This document shows positions 14,394 to 23,067 of a DNA stretch of 64,000 nucleotides, piece after piece. The stretch spans positions 310,001-374,000 of the forward strand of contig NZ_CP080410.1 of NCBI RefSeq assembly GCF_019448255.1, written 5' to 3'. The DNA comes from Qipengyuania flava. GTDB taxonomy: Bacteria > Pseudomonadota > Alphaproteobacteria > Sphingomonadales > Sphingomonadaceae. The translations under genes were made by a program, and so were the position numbers. The stretch's first letter is position 1. Every line of letters begins with the position of its first letter. The notes under the pieces were generated by a model. That model was not told the DNA's origin, made no database searches, and was given only the letters and a program-made list of their open reading frames with translations.

Positions 14394-15768
14394 CCTCGCG
14401 CTGTTCCTCACAGTCATGGGCATGTTCCTGCTTGGGCTAAGGCGCCCGTTCATCTGGGTGCTCGCCTATCTCTACATCGACATCCTCGCCCCCCAGAAGA
14501 TCGGCTGGACGCTGACGCCGATGTTCCCGATCTCGCTGATCGCCTTCCTGCTGGCCTTTGCCGGCTGGGCGATTTCCGACCCCAAGGCGGAGACGAAATT
14601 CACGCTTCGCCAGGGCATCATGGGCGTGCTGCTCGTCTATTGCTTCATGACGCTGCAATGGGCGGATTTTCCTGAGAATGCGCAGGACAAGTGGGAATGG
14701 GTCTGGAAGGCGCTGGTCTTTGCGATTTTCCTGCCGTTCACGCTGATCACCCGCCTCAGGATCGAAGCCGCGGCGCTGATCCTCGTGCTGACTGCGGGGG
14801 CCATCATCATCGCAGCCGGTCTCAAGACCGCGCTCGGCGGGGGCGGCTACGGCAGCCTCTATTTCTTCGTGAACGACAATTCGAACATCTACGAAAGTTC
14901 GACGCTCGCCACGGTTGCGATCGCGCTTATCCCGATCATCCTGTGGTTCACCAAGCATGGGTCGATCTTCCCACCCGACTGGAGGGTGAAAACCTTTGCC
15001 GGCCTGCTCATCTTTGCCTGCCTGCTGATCCCGGTGGGGACCGAGGCGCGCACCGGCCTGCTGTGTATCGCTGTGCTTGGCGTGCTGATGCTGCGCGATG
15101 TGAAGAACCGCATCATGTATGTGATGGCCGCAGGGGCGCTGGGCGTGATGGCGCTGCCCTTCCTTCCGGCAAGCTATTACGAGCGCATGGCGACGCTCGG
15201 TTCGGTCCAGTCCGACCAATCCGCCTCCACTCGCATGCAGGTGTGGGAATGGACGCTCGACTACGCCGCGGAACGGCCGCTCGGTGGCGGCTTCGATGCC
15301 TACCGGTCGAACGAGTTTACCTATCGCATGCCCGTCACGCGCGAAGAAGGCGGGGCGCTCGTCACCGAGATCCAGGATGTGACCGACAAGTCGCGTGCCT
15401 ATCACTCCTCCTTCTTTGAAATGCTTGGCGAGCAGGGCTGGCCGGGCTTGATCCTGTGGGTGAGCCTGCACCTGATAGGCCTCATCCAGATGGAGCGTAT
15501 CCGGCGCGGCTGGCGGGGCCGGGAAAGTCCGGCCGAACAATGGCAGGGCCCGCTGGCGAGCGCCTTGCAGTTCTCGAACATCATCTATCTGGTCGGCGCG
15601 ACCTTCCAGGGGATCGCCTACCAGCCTGTCTTCCTGGTGCTGATCGGCCTGCAGATTGCGCTGTCGACCTATTGCTCGAAACGCGAATCGGCGAAGGCCG
15701 AAGCGGACCGCAAAGCAGCGCGTGAGGCCCGCCGCGCCGCGGCTGCAGGCAAGCCCGCCATGCCGTAA
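14386..15768 (+). CDS. Putative O-glycosylation ligase/Wzy-like polymerase, exosortase A system-associated
   Basis: A 460-residue integral membrane protein with about ten hydrophobic segments. It resembles the TIGR03097-type O-antigen ligase/polymerase found with exosortase A: the N-terminal LGLRRPFIWVLAYLYIDIL segment and a large loop ending AYHSSFFEMLGEQGWPG, which holds the conserved His and Glu-Gly of the O-ligase domain. The C-terminus is cytoplasmic, basic and Ala-rich. ATG at 14386 overlaps the upstream small gene. No exosortase, PEP-CTERM protein or PrsR/PrsK pair is in this window, so the main cluster must lie elsewhere. Confidence 0.88.
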   Translation: MLDLALFLTVMGMFLLGLRRPFIWVLAYLYIDILAPQKIGWTLTPMFPISLIAFLLAFAGWAISDPKAETKFTLRQGIMGVLLVYCFMTLQWADFPENAQDKWEWVWKALVFAIFLPFTLITRLRIEAAALILVLTAGAIIIAAGLKTALGGGGYGSLYFFVNDNSNIYESSTLATVAIALIPIILWFTKHGSIFPPDWRVKTFAGLLIFACLLIPVGTEARTGLLCIAVLGVLMLRDVKNRIMYVMAAGALGVMALPFLPASYYERMATLGSVQSDQSASTRMQVWEWTLDYAAERPLGGGFDAYRSNEFTYRMPVTREEGGALVTEIQDVTDKSRAYHSSFFEMLGEQGWPGLILWVSLHLIGLIQMERIRRGWRGRESPAEQWQGPLASALQFSNIIYLVGATFQGIAYQPVFLVLIGLQIALSTYCSKRESAKAEADRKAAREARRAAAAGKPAMP

Positions 15769-15877
15769 CGGCACGCTTCGCGCGGTTGCGAAGCCCCTCT
15801 CCATGCGCCATGAGTCGCCCCGCACCGCGCGGCCGGAGTCGCGCGAACCGTACGATTTTCGTGAGAGGAGAGGCAGT

Positions 15878-16327
15878 ATGAGCCCGCAGGAACTGGCCGA
15901 AAAGGTCGGCGAACACATCGGCACCAGCGAATGGGTCGAGATGAGCCAGGAACGCATTAACCAGTTCGCGGACGCCACCGGCGACCACCAGTTCATCCAC
16001 ATCAACGAAGAAGCCGCCAAGATGACGCCGTTCGGCGGCACGATCGCGCACGGCTTCCTCACGCTGTCGATGATCCCCTATCTCGGCGCCCAGTCGGACA
16101 TGCCCAAGATCGACGGCGTGAAAATGGGCGTGAACTACGGCGGCAACAAGACCCGCTTCATCTCGCCGGTTCGCAGCGGCAAGCGCATCCGCGGCCACTG
16201 GAAGCTGGTCGAAATGATCGAGAAGCGCCCCGGCCAGTGGCAGCAGACCAGCGAGATCACGATGGAGATCGAAGGCGAGGAAAAGCCCGCCCTCATCACC
16301 GAGTGGATCACCCAGCTTTTCGTCTGA
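15878..16327 (+). CDS. MaoC-family (R)-specific enoyl-CoA hydratase
   Basis: A 149-residue single hot-dog domain protein. The hydratase signature ADATGDHQFIHINEEAA contains the Asp/His dyad, and GGTIAHGFLTLSM is the substrate-tunnel helix. Family members hydrate trans-2-enoyl-CoA to (R)-3-hydroxyacyl-CoA, often supplying PHA monomers. That fits the thiolase 56 bp downstream and the PHA depolymerase at 21.7-22.9 kb, although the link is inferred. The start is ATG at 15878 with GAGAGGAGAGG. Confidence 0.92.
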   Translation: MSPQELAEKVGEHIGTSEWVEMSQERINQFADATGDHQFIHINEEAAKMTPFGGTIAHGFLTLSMIPYLGAQSDMPKIDGVKMGVNYGGNKTRFISPVRSGKRIRGHWKLVEMIEKRPGQWQQTSEITMEIEGEEKPALITEWITQLFV

Positions 16328-16383
16328 TTTCCCCCTCCTCCCCGGCGAGGATCAGGCACACTTAGCAATCCAAGGAATTACCC

Positions 16384-17562
16384 ATGCGTGACGCAGTCAT
16401 CGTCTCCACCGCCCGCACCGCCATCGGCCGTGCGTACAAGGGCGGCTTCAACGACACCAAGGGCCCGACGCTCGGCGCCTACTCGCTCAAGCCCGCCATC
16501 GAGCGCGCCGGCATCGACGCCGGCGAAATCGACGACGTGCTGTGGGGCGCTGCACTCCAGCAGGGCACCCAGGCCGGCAACCTCGGCCGCCAGGTCGCGC
16601 TGCGCGCCGGTTGCCCGATCGGCACCAGCGGCATGACGATCGACCGCCAGTGCTCCTCGGGCCTGATGACGATCGCGACCGCTGCCAAGCAGATCATCAC
16701 CGACCGCATGGATGTGGTCGCCGCCGGTGGCCAGGAAAGCATTTCGCTGGTCCAGACCAAGGAAATGCGCGTCATGCCCGACCCCGAGCTGGTCGCCATG
16801 CATGGCGCGATCTACATGCCGATGCTGCAGACTGCCGAAACGGTCGCCCAGCGTTACGGCATCAGCCGCGAAGCACAGGACGAATACGGCCTCCAGTCGC
16901 AGCAGCGCACCGCCGCCGCCCAGGAAGCCGGCAAGTTCGACGACGAAATCGTCCCCGTGACCACCACCCACAAGGTGCAGAACAAGGAAACGGGCGAGAT
17001 TTCGGACGTCGAAGTCACCATCGCCAAGGACGAGGGCAACCGCCCCTCGACCACGCTCGAAGGCCTTGCCGGCCTGCAGCCGGTCATGGGTCCGGGCACG
17101 ACGATCACCGCCGGTAACGCTTCGCAGCTGTCGGACGGTTCGTCGGCCAGCATCCTCATGGAAGCCAAGGTCGCCGAACAGAAAGGCCTCGAGCCGCTCG
17201 GCCGCTATGTCGGCATGGCGGTTGCAGGGACCGAGCCCGACGAAATGGGCATCGGCCCGGTGTTCGCCATTCCCAAGCTGCTCAAGCGTTTCGACCTCAA
17301 GGTCGAGGACATCGGCCTGTGGGAGCTGAACGAAGCTTTCGCCGTCCAGGTGCTTTACTGCCGTGACAAGCTCGGCATCGACAACGACATCCTCAACGTC
17401 AACGGCGGCTCGATCTCGATTGGCCACCCCTACGGCATGACCGGCGCGCGCTGCGTCGGCCACACGCTGATCGAAGGCAAGCGCCGCGGCGCCAAGTACG
17501 GCGTCGTCACCATGTGTGTCGGCGGCGGCATGGGCGCAGCGGGTCTCTTCGAGATCTTCTAA
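16384..17562 (+). CDS. Acetyl-CoA C-acyltransferase (thiolase)
   Basis: A 392-residue thiolase. The nucleophile Cys90 lies in IDRQCSSGL, the C-terminal active-site loops are GHPYGMTG (His) and [11 protein letters not shown] (second Cys), and NEAFAVQ is present. It could act in beta-oxidation or acetoacetyl-CoA formation. The [16 protein letters not shown] variant resembles acyltransferases annotated FadA-like rather than PhaA. It lies 56 bp after the MaoC hydratase on the same strand and is followed by a GC-rich hairpin that may end the transcript. Confidence 0.93.
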   Translation: MRDAVIVSTARTAIGRAYKGGFNDTKGPTLGAYSLKPAIERAGIDAGEIDDVLWGAALQQGTQAGNLGRQVALRAGCPIGTSGMTIDRQCSSGLMTIATAAKQIITDRMDVVAAGGQESISLVQTKEMRVMPDPELVAMHGAIYMPMLQTAETVAQRYGISREAQDEYGLQSQQRTAAAQEAGKFDDEIVPVTTTHKVQNKETGEISDVEVTIAKDEGNRPSTTLEGLAGLQPVMGPGTTITAGNASQLSDGSSASILMEAKVAEQKGLEPLGRYVGMAVAGTEPDEMGIGPVFAIPKLLKRFDLKVEDIGLWELNEAFAVQVLYCRDKLGIDNDILNVNGGSISIGHPYGMTGARCVGHTLIEGKRRGAKYGVVTMCVGGGMGAAGLFEIF

Positions 17563-17638
17563 GCCTTACAACGCCGCTCCTCTGCTCCAGGTCCGGCGAC
17601 GCTGGCCTGCGGCGGTTGAGTGCAGCAGCTGATGTGGT

Positions 17639-17683
17639 ACCCCCGGAAGCACGGCGCATTTTCGCGTCGGTACTTCCGGGGGT
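17639..17683 (+). terminator. 11-bp GC-rich hairpin between thiolase and esterase genes
   Basis: ACCCCCGGAAG (17639-17649) pairs perfectly with CTTCCGGGGGT (17673-17683), with a 23-nt loop. It ends 5 nt before the ATG of the next gene and is followed by TTTC only. It may terminate the hydratase-thiolase transcript, or it may control initiation of the esterase gene, whose Shine-Dalgarno would fall in the GGGGG of the right arm. Confidence 0.55.
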
Positions 17684-17688
17684 TTCTC

Positions 17689-18651
17689 ATGCGTGCTGCC
17701 TTTCTTCGCCTGCTCGTCGCCGTCCTGGCACTGGGTATCCCCGGTGCGGCGAGCGCCAATCCGCAGCTTGCGCTGATCCCCGGCGCGCGCGCCAACATGG
17801 AGGTCCTGCCTACCGAGCGCGTGCGTGGCGAGGCCTTCGCATACGATCACGCCGTGACGATCGCCCTGCCGGCAAGCTATGCCGTCCAGCCCGAGGCCCG
17901 CTATCCTGTCATCTGGGTTCTGGACGATCCGCTCATGACGCGAACGGTCGTTGCGACGGTCGATCTCCTGGTCAGCGGCAACATGATGCCTGAGGCGATT
18001 GTCATCGGGGTGGGCAGTCCGTCCGAGGAGGGGCTGGCCGGTGTTGGGCGAAGGATTGTCGAGTTCTCCCCGCCGGGTGAAGGGTTCGCGGCTCCTGGCC
18101 TCAACGCCGAAGCCATGGCCACCGTTGCGCCCTTCCCGCCCTATCCGCATCGTGCGGATGAGTTCCTTGCGTTTCTGATCGATGAGCTGAGGCCCCAGTT
18201 GGCCGCCCGGTACCGCTTCGCCGACGACCACATCCTGCACGGCCATTCGCTTGGCGGATTGCTTGCCGGCTATGCGCTTTTCTCGCGGCCCGAGGCCTTC
18301 GACCGCATGATTATCGGCTCGCCTGCGATGGCTAACGTCGACGACGCGGTCTTCAAGGCAGAAGAGGCCTTCGCGAGCACCGGCCGCGACTTGCCGGTTG
18401 AGCTTTACGTCGGCGCAGGCGGAGAAGAGGGCAATGGATGGTTCCTGAATGTAGGCGGCATCCTCACTGGGACGACTCGTTTCATCGAGCGCCTGCAACT
18501 GCGCGGCTATGAGGGCCTGACCCTGCGAAGCCAATTCTACACAGGGGAAAACCACTACACCGTCGTGCCGCGCATCCTGAGTGATGCCCTGCGTCATTTC
18601 TATCGCGAGCAGGCGGCCGGCAGTTCGTCCACCTGGCCCCAGCGCCCCTGA
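17689..18651 (+). CDS. Secreted alpha/beta-hydrolase, esterase D/Fes-like
   Basis: A 320-residue protein with a signal peptide (hydrophobic core FLRLLVAVLALGIPGAASA, cleavage expected before NPQ). The nucleophile elbow is GHSLGG, the region YPVIWVLDDP holds the oxyanion-side strand, and a C-terminal GENHYTVV supplies the likely catalytic His. This architecture is that of the putative esterase family (PF00756) that includes ferric-enterobactin-type and IroE-type esterases. The substrate is not evident. The purine-rich end of an upstream hairpin overlaps its ribosome-binding site. Confidence 0.85.
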   Translation: MRAAFLRLLVAVLALGIPGAASANPQLALIPGARANMEVLPTERVRGEAFAYDHAVTIALPASYAVQPEARYPVIWVLDDPLMTRTVVATVDLLVSGNMMPEAIVIGVGSPSEEGLAGVGRRIVEFSPPGEGFAAPGLNAEAMATVAPFPPYPHRADEFLAFLIDELRPQLAARYRFADDHILHGHSLGGLLAGYALFSRPEAFDRMIIGSPAMANVDDAVFKAEEAFASTGRDLPVELYVGAGGEEGNGWFLNVGGILTGTTRFIERLQLRGYEGLTLRSQFYTGENHYTVVPRILSDALRHFYREQAAGSSSTWPQRP

Positions 18652-18721
18652 TGGGCAATCCGTCGCCGTTGCCTCCGGAGCGGGGGCGAAGGACATCCTT
18701 AAGTAGAGTAGAAATTCGGTT

Positions 18722-19675
18722 ATGACCCACAGATGGCCCGCACTCGATTTCGCCGCCAACCAGCCGGTCATCGAAAGCCTTCACGCTTACCTGCAAGTCG
18801 TCGGCAAGCTGCCCACCCGCGCGCTGCCCTGGTGCAACCATAGCTGGCACCTGGCGCTGCGCGTCGTGCCGCGCGGGTTCCGGAGCTATCCGGTGCTGTT
18901 TCCCGGCGGGGAAGCCGAAGTCATCGTTGACTGCCTCAGCTCGGCGGTGGCGGTCGAAACCTCCACCGGATTTGCCGACGGCTTCGAGATTACCGGGCAG
19001 ACGGTCCAGCGTTTCCACGAACAGCTCTCGGAATTGCTTGCGCTCGCCGGGGTGGAAACCTCCGTCTCCGGCGCGCCCAACGAGGTCGAGGAGGCGGTCC
19101 TCTTCGCCGAGGATACGCGCGAGCGCGCCTGGGACATCGCGACTCTTGCCCGCATCCATCGCGCGTTTTCGGATGTGAACCGAGTCTTCGAGCGCTTCCG
19201 GACCGGCTTCGTTGGCAAGTCGAGCCCGAGCCACCTGTTCTGGGGCAGCTTCGACCTCGCCGTAACGCGCTTCTCCGGAGATGAGGCTCCGCTGCATCCC
19301 GGCGGCTTTCCCAACCTGCCGGATGCGGTGACACGCGAAGCCTATAGCCACGCGGTCGCGAGCGCGGGTTTCTGGCTCGGCGGTGGCGGCGTCGAGGAAG
19401 CGGCCTTCTACGCCTATGGCTACCCGACGCCTGACGCCCTTAGCGAGGCAGAGGTCGCTCCTCCCGAGACCTATTGGCACACCGATCTGGGCGAATTCGT
19501 GCTGCCCTATGCAGCCGTGCGCGCATCGGAGGATCCCGAAGGCGCGCTGATGGACTTCCTCCAGAGCACCTATGCAGCTGTTGCAGACCGTGGGGGTTGG
19601 GACCGCGAGGCGCTCGAAATCCCGCTCGGCGGATTCGGTGAGCCTTACGATGTCGAGGCGCACCGCAGTCGCTGA
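18722..19675 (+). CDS. DUF5996 family protein
   Basis: A 317-residue soluble protein with the features of the DUF5996 family: N-terminal WPALDF, PWCNHSWH, and central SPSHLFWGSFDLAVTRFSG and HPGGFPNLPD, with a C-terminal YTWHT-like stretch (ETYWHTDLGEFVLPY). The function is unknown. Conserved His, Trp and Asp residues suggest an enzyme or ligand-binding fold. It has no signal peptide or membrane segment. The upstream gap of 70 bp shows no clear promoter. Confidence 0.85.
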   Translation: MTHRWPALDFAANQPVIESLHAYLQVVGKLPTRALPWCNHSWHLALRVVPRGFRSYPVLFPGGEAEVIVDCLSSAVAVETSTGFADGFEITGQTVQRFHEQLSELLALAGVETSVSGAPNEVEEAVLFAEDTRERAWDIATLARIHRAFSDVNRVFERFRTGFVGKSSPSHLFWGSFDLAVTRFSGDEAPLHPGGFPNLPDAVTREAYSHAVASAGFWLGGGGVEEAAFYAYGYPTPDALSEAEVAPPETYWHTDLGEFVLPYAAVRASEDPEGALMDFLQSTYAAVADRGGWDREALEIPLGGFGEPYDVEAHRSR

Positions 19676-19711
19676 CTTGCCTAAGTCGTTCCAAAGGCGC
19701 AGGTTCGCGCC

Positions 19712-20317
19712 ATGGGGATCATGGAAATCATCGGGATAGCGGGCAGCGTCAGCCTCCTGGCTGGCTGGCGGCTCTACCTGTGCATCTTCGCAACCGGGCT
19801 GGCGATGCGGCTCGATGCCATTCCCATTCCCGAACATCTCGCCAGCCTCGCGGTGCTCGAAAACCCGTGGGTCATGGGCATTGCCGCGATCGGCGCGCTG
19901 GCCGAATTCTTCGCCGACAAGGTCATGTGGCTCGATAGCGCCTGGGACACGGTGCACACCCTGATCCGGCCCATCGGCGGCGCGCTGCTGGCGCTGGCGA
20001 TTGTCGACCCGTCCGACCCGGCGACGCAGGTCGTGGCGTTCCTGCTGGGCGGCGGGGCAAGCTTCCTCGCCCATGGCGGCAAGGCCAGCGCGCGGGCGGT
20101 GGTGAACACCAGCCCCGAACCGGTGAGCAACGCGGTGGTCTCCACCGGCGAGGATATCGCGACGGTGGGCCTGCTCTGGCTGGCCTATGAATACCCGGTC
20201 GCGGCCGCCGGCGTCGCCCTCGTGCTGTTGGCGCTGGTGATCGGATTGCTGCTGGTGGCGCGCCGGATCATCAAACGCGTGTTCTTCCGCGCGCCCAAGA
20301 CGCCAACCCCGCAATAG
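19712..20317 (+). CDS. DUF4126 family membrane protein
   Basis: A 201-residue integral membrane protein with about five hydrophobic segments and a basic C-terminus (RRIIKRVFFRAPK). The internal SFLAHGGKASARAVVNTSPEP and the early SLLAGWRLYLCIF match the DUF4126 pattern as I remember it. The function is unknown. The ATG at 19712 lies 36 bp after the DUF5996 stop, so co-transcription is possible. Confidence 0.84.
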   Translation: MGIMEIIGIAGSVSLLAGWRLYLCIFATGLAMRLDAIPIPEHLASLAVLENPWVMGIAAIGALAEFFADKVMWLDSAWDTVHTLIRPIGGALLALAIVDPSDPATQVVAFLLGGGASFLAHGGKASARAVVNTSPEPVSNAVVSTGEDIATVGLLWLAYEYPVAAAGVALVLLALVIGLLLVARRIIKRVFFRAPKTPTPQ

Positions 20318-20330
20318 GCGTGACCCTTCC

Positions 20331-20373
20331 TTGAAACCCCTCGACAGGCGCAATTAGTTCGCATACGGACTAA
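20331..20373 (+). promoter_or_regulatory. Probable marR-type promoter with overlapping 20-bp operator
   Basis: TTGAAA (20331-20336) and TTAGTT (20354-20359) are spaced 17 bp like a sigma-70 promoter. The -10 overlaps an imperfect palindrome, TTAGTTCG-CATA-CGGACTAA (20354-20373; 7 of 8 arm positions pair). It ends 5 nt before the MarR start codon. MarR regulators usually repress their own operons through such 16-20 bp dyads. Confidence 0.6.
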
Positions 20374-20378
20374 ATGCG

Positions 20379-20867
20379 ATGTCCGCCCCCCGCATCCTCC
20401 ACCTGCTGCAAATGGCCCACAGCGCGCTGTTCCGCGCGAGCGACCTGGCGCTGCGCGAACACTACGCGATCGGCACCGCGCAGCAGGCCGTGCTGTTCAT
20501 GCTGAGGGGCGAGGACGGCGCCCCGATCTCGCGGCTCGCGAAGCAGCTTGGCATGGGCAAGTCGGGCCTCACCGGCATGATCGACCGGATGGAAAGCGCA
20601 GGGCTGGTGCGGCGCGAGCCCAATCCGGACGATGCCCGCAGTTTCCTTGTCTTCCTCGAACCGCGCGGCTGCCAGCTGTCGGAGGCCACCCTGCCGACCA
20701 CCCGCCGCGTCAACGCGGCTCTGCTCGAGCCTTTCGACGCGGCCGAACGCGCCACCATCGAACGCTTCCTGCGCCGCGTTGCGCACGAATCCCCCGCCCT
20801 CGTTGCCGAAGCTGCGGCGAGCGATGCCCCATCCCAAGACCCCAAACGGAGCCTACCCCAGTCATGA
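20379..20867 (+). CDS. MarR-family transcriptional regulator
   Basis: A 162-residue winged-helix regulator. The recognition-helix region reads GAPISRLAKQLGMGKSGLTG, followed by MIDRMESAGLVRREPNPDDAR, the conserved wing of MarR proteins. The C-terminal helices would form the dimer interface. A palindrome overlaps its own promoter. Its stop overlaps the start of an enoyl-CoA hydratase/isomerase gene (ATGA), so the likely inducer is a CoA thioester or the free acid handled by that enzyme (inference). Confidence 0.93.
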   Translation: MSAPRILHLLQMAHSALFRASDLALREHYAIGTAQQAVLFMLRGEDGAPISRLAKQLGMGKSGLTGMIDRMESAGLVRREPNPDDARSFLVFLEPRGCQLSEATLPTTRRVNAALLEPFDAAERATIERFLRRVAHESPALVAEAAASDAPSQDPKRSLPQS

Positions 20868-21622
20868 CCCAGCACGTCCGCATTGCGACCGAGGACCGCG
20901 TCACCACGGTTACCCTCACCCGCCCGGAAAAGAAGAACGCCATCACGCAGGCGATGTACGGCGAGATGGCCGAAGCCATCCGCGCCTATGGCGCGGGCGA
21001 CGAGGCGCGCGCCTTCGTGATTACGGGCGAGGGCGACTACTTCACCTCAGGCAACGACCTGCAGGATTTCGCGCGCGGTTCCTCCAGCGACAGCAAACCG
21101 CCCGTAGTCCAGTTCCTCGAGGCGGTTTCGACCTGCGAGAAACCCCTCATTGCCGCCGTCAATGGACCGGCCATCGGTGTCGGCCTCACCATGCTGCTCC
21201 ATTGCGACCTCGTCTTTGCCGCCGAAAGCGCAACGCTGAGCGCGCCCTTCGTGAAGCTCGGCCTCGTGCCGGAAGCCGCCTCTTCGCTGTTGCTGCCCGA
21301 AGCGGTCGGACAGGCCGTGGCGAACGACATTTTCCTCACTGGCCGCGCACTGACGGCAGACGAGGCGCTGAAGTTCGGGCTCGTGTCCCGTGTCTATACC
21401 GATGGCGAGCTGCAGGGGGCGGTGGACGAGGTCGCCCGCCTCGTGGCCGGGTCGGCTCCCAATGCGGTCAAACGCACCAAGTCGCTCGTACGCGACCGTC
21501 ACGAGGCGATCGCTGCGCAGATGCAGCGCGAAGGCGCGCTATTTGCGGACCAGCTCGCCTCGCCCGACTTTGCCGAATGCGTGGCGGCCATGATGCAAAA
21601 GCGCGCGCCGGTCTTCGCCTGA
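20864..21622 (+). CDS. Enoyl-CoA hydratase/isomerase, probably delta3-delta2-enoyl-CoA isomerase-like
   Basis: A 252-residue crotonase-fold protein. NGPAIGVGLTMLLHCD is the first oxyanion-hole helix and lacks the Glu of hydratases. The second acid is Glu in GLVPEAASS, the pattern of enoyl-CoA isomerases (PECI type) with one catalytic glutamate. It could therefore shift a double bond during oxidation of unsaturated acyl-CoA. It is coupled to the MarR gene by a 4-nt overlap. GNDLQDF is the acyl-CoA binding loop. Confidence 0.88.
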   Translation: MTQHVRIATEDRVTTVTLTRPEKKNAITQAMYGEMAEAIRAYGAGDEARAFVITGEGDYFTSGNDLQDFARGSSSDSKPPVVQFLEAVSTCEKPLIAAVNGPAIGVGLTMLLHCDLVFAAESATLSAPFVKLGLVPEAASSLLLPEAVGQAVANDIFLTGRALTADEALKFGLVSRVYTDGELQGAVDEVARLVAGSAPNAVKRTKSLVRDRHEAIAAQMQREGALFADQLASPDFAECVAAMMQKRAPVFA

Positions 21623-21665
21623 CCCGCGTCACGGGCGCGCAATTACAGCGCGCCCGGCTGGCGGC

Positions 21666-22904
21666 CTAGCCGTGAGCGGCGATGAAGTCCTCGACCACCG
21701 GGGCGATCTTCTCGCGCCAGCGGCTACCGTTGAAGATGCCGTAATGGCCGGCGCCTTCCGCCATGTAATAGCGCTTCTTCTCCTCCGCGAGGCGCGGAGT
21801 GAGGTCGAGTGCCGCCTTGGTCTGGCCGAGGCCGGAAATGTCGTCGCGCTCGCCTTCGATCGCGAGCAGGGCGGTTTCGGTGATGTCGCCCAGATCGATC
21901 CGCTTGCCGCGGTGCATGAAGGTGCCGTTGGGCAGGGCGTGGTCCTGAAACACCTCCTGCACGGTCTGGAGGTAGAATTCCGCGGTCATGTCGCAGACGC
22001 TGCGGTATTCGTCGTAGAAATCCTTGGTCGCCTGCGCGCTGTCCTGGTCGCCGATCGTGAGGTGTTTGAACATCTCGTAGTGGCTCATCATGTGGTTGCC
22101 GAGGTTCATGGTCATGAACCCAGCGAGCTGCATGAAGCCGGGGTACACCTGCCGTCCGCCGCCGCGATACTGCATCGGCACGGTCGCGATCACATTGTGG
22201 CGGAACCACTCGATCGGGCGTTCCATGGCAAGATCGTTCACGCTGGTGGGCGAGCAGCGCGTGTCGATCGGGCCGCCCATCATGGTCAGCGTCTTCGGCG
22301 TGCACGGATGCCCGTCGCGATTCATAATCGCGGTCGCAGCAAAGACCGGGACGGAAGGCTGGCACACAGCCATCACGTTAGCGCCCGGACCGATGTGTTC
22401 GAGGAAGGCGATCACGTAATCCATGTAATCGTCGAGATCGAAGGTGCCCTCGTGCAGCGGCACGGTCTTGGCATCGGCCCAGTCGGTTACGAACACGCGG
22501 TAGTTTTCGAGCATCCGTTCGACGGTGCCGCGCAGCAGCGTGGCGTAGTGGCCGCTCATCGGCGCAACGACCAGCAGGCGCGGCGCGTCTTCGGGCAGGC
22601 TCTCGCGGTAGAACTCCTTGAGGTCGCCGAACGGGCGGTTGACCACCGTCGATTCGACCACCGGATCGCTCTTTCCGCCGACTTCGACGCTTTCGATACC
22701 CCAGGCCGGCTTGCCGTAGCTGGCCGTTGCGTGCGCGAAGACTTCAAGGGCGCTTGCCGCCATCGGGCCGATATTCATGTAGCCCATCGGGCCGACGTAA
22801 TTCATCGGATTCGCCGGATTGCTGAGCATCTCCACCCCGATTGAGGCGAAGGCGCTGGCGGAATTCAGCCAGCTGCGCTGGAGCTCGTAGGCGTGGTAAA
22901 GCAA
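21666..22904 (-). CDS. phaZ: Intracellular polyhydroxyalkanoate depolymerase
   Basis: A 412-residue PhaZa-type depolymerase that degrades cytoplasmic PHB granules. The N-terminus MLYHAYELQRSWL is typical, the lipase-box-like nucleophile is Cys181 (MAVCQPSVP), and the C-terminal Asp (EGERDD) and His (GAGHYG) complete the triad. No ATG fits the family N-terminus; the start is TTG at 22904 with AGGGGA 7 nt upstream. It is divergent from an ABC exporter; the 163-bp intergenic region contains a TTGTGCA/TGCACAA palindrome. Confidence 0.94.
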   Translation of the reverse strand: MLYHAYELQRSWLNSASAFASIGVEMLSNPANPMNYVGPMGYMNIGPMAASALEVFAHATASYGKPAWGIESVEVGGKSDPVVESTVVNRPFGDLKEFYRESLPEDAPRLLVVAPMSGHYATLLRGTVERMLENYRVFVTDWADAKTVPLHEGTFDLDDYMDYVIAFLEHIGPGANVMAVCQPSVPVFAATAIMNRDGHPCTPKTLTMMGGPIDTRCSPTSVNDLAMERPIEWFRHNVIATVPMQYRGGGRQVYPGFMQLAGFMTMNLGNHMMSHYEMFKHLTIGDQDSAQATKDFYDEYRSVCDMTAEFYLQTVQEVFQDHALPNGTFMHRGKRIDLGDITETALLAIEGERDDISGLGQTKAALDLTPRLAEEKKRYYMAEGAGHYGIFNGSRWREKIAPVVEDFIAAHG

Positions 22905-22983
22905 TGCGTATCCCCTGCTGGTCCGGCCTGTTGTTGTTCTGTGGTCCGGACGAAAGACGGGTATCCTGACAAGCGAACGTGTC

Positions 22984-22998
22984 TTGTGCAATGCACAA
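22984..22998. promoter_or_regulatory. 15-bp palindrome, candidate PhaR-type operator
   Basis: TTGTGCA-A-TGCACAA is a perfect 7-bp dyad about 80 bp upstream of the phaZ start. A second small dyad, GTGC-A-GCAC, is at 23022-23030. TGCA-centred dyads occur in front of PHA genes controlled by PhaR in other Alphaproteobacteria; the assignment here is inference. It might equally control the divergent ABC gene. Confidence 0.4.
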
Positions 22999-23067
22999 AT
23001 GCGCTAATTGTGCCTTCGCGTGTGCAGCACTGTGGATTTTCCGCGCGCGCGCACCTAGTGGCAGAGT

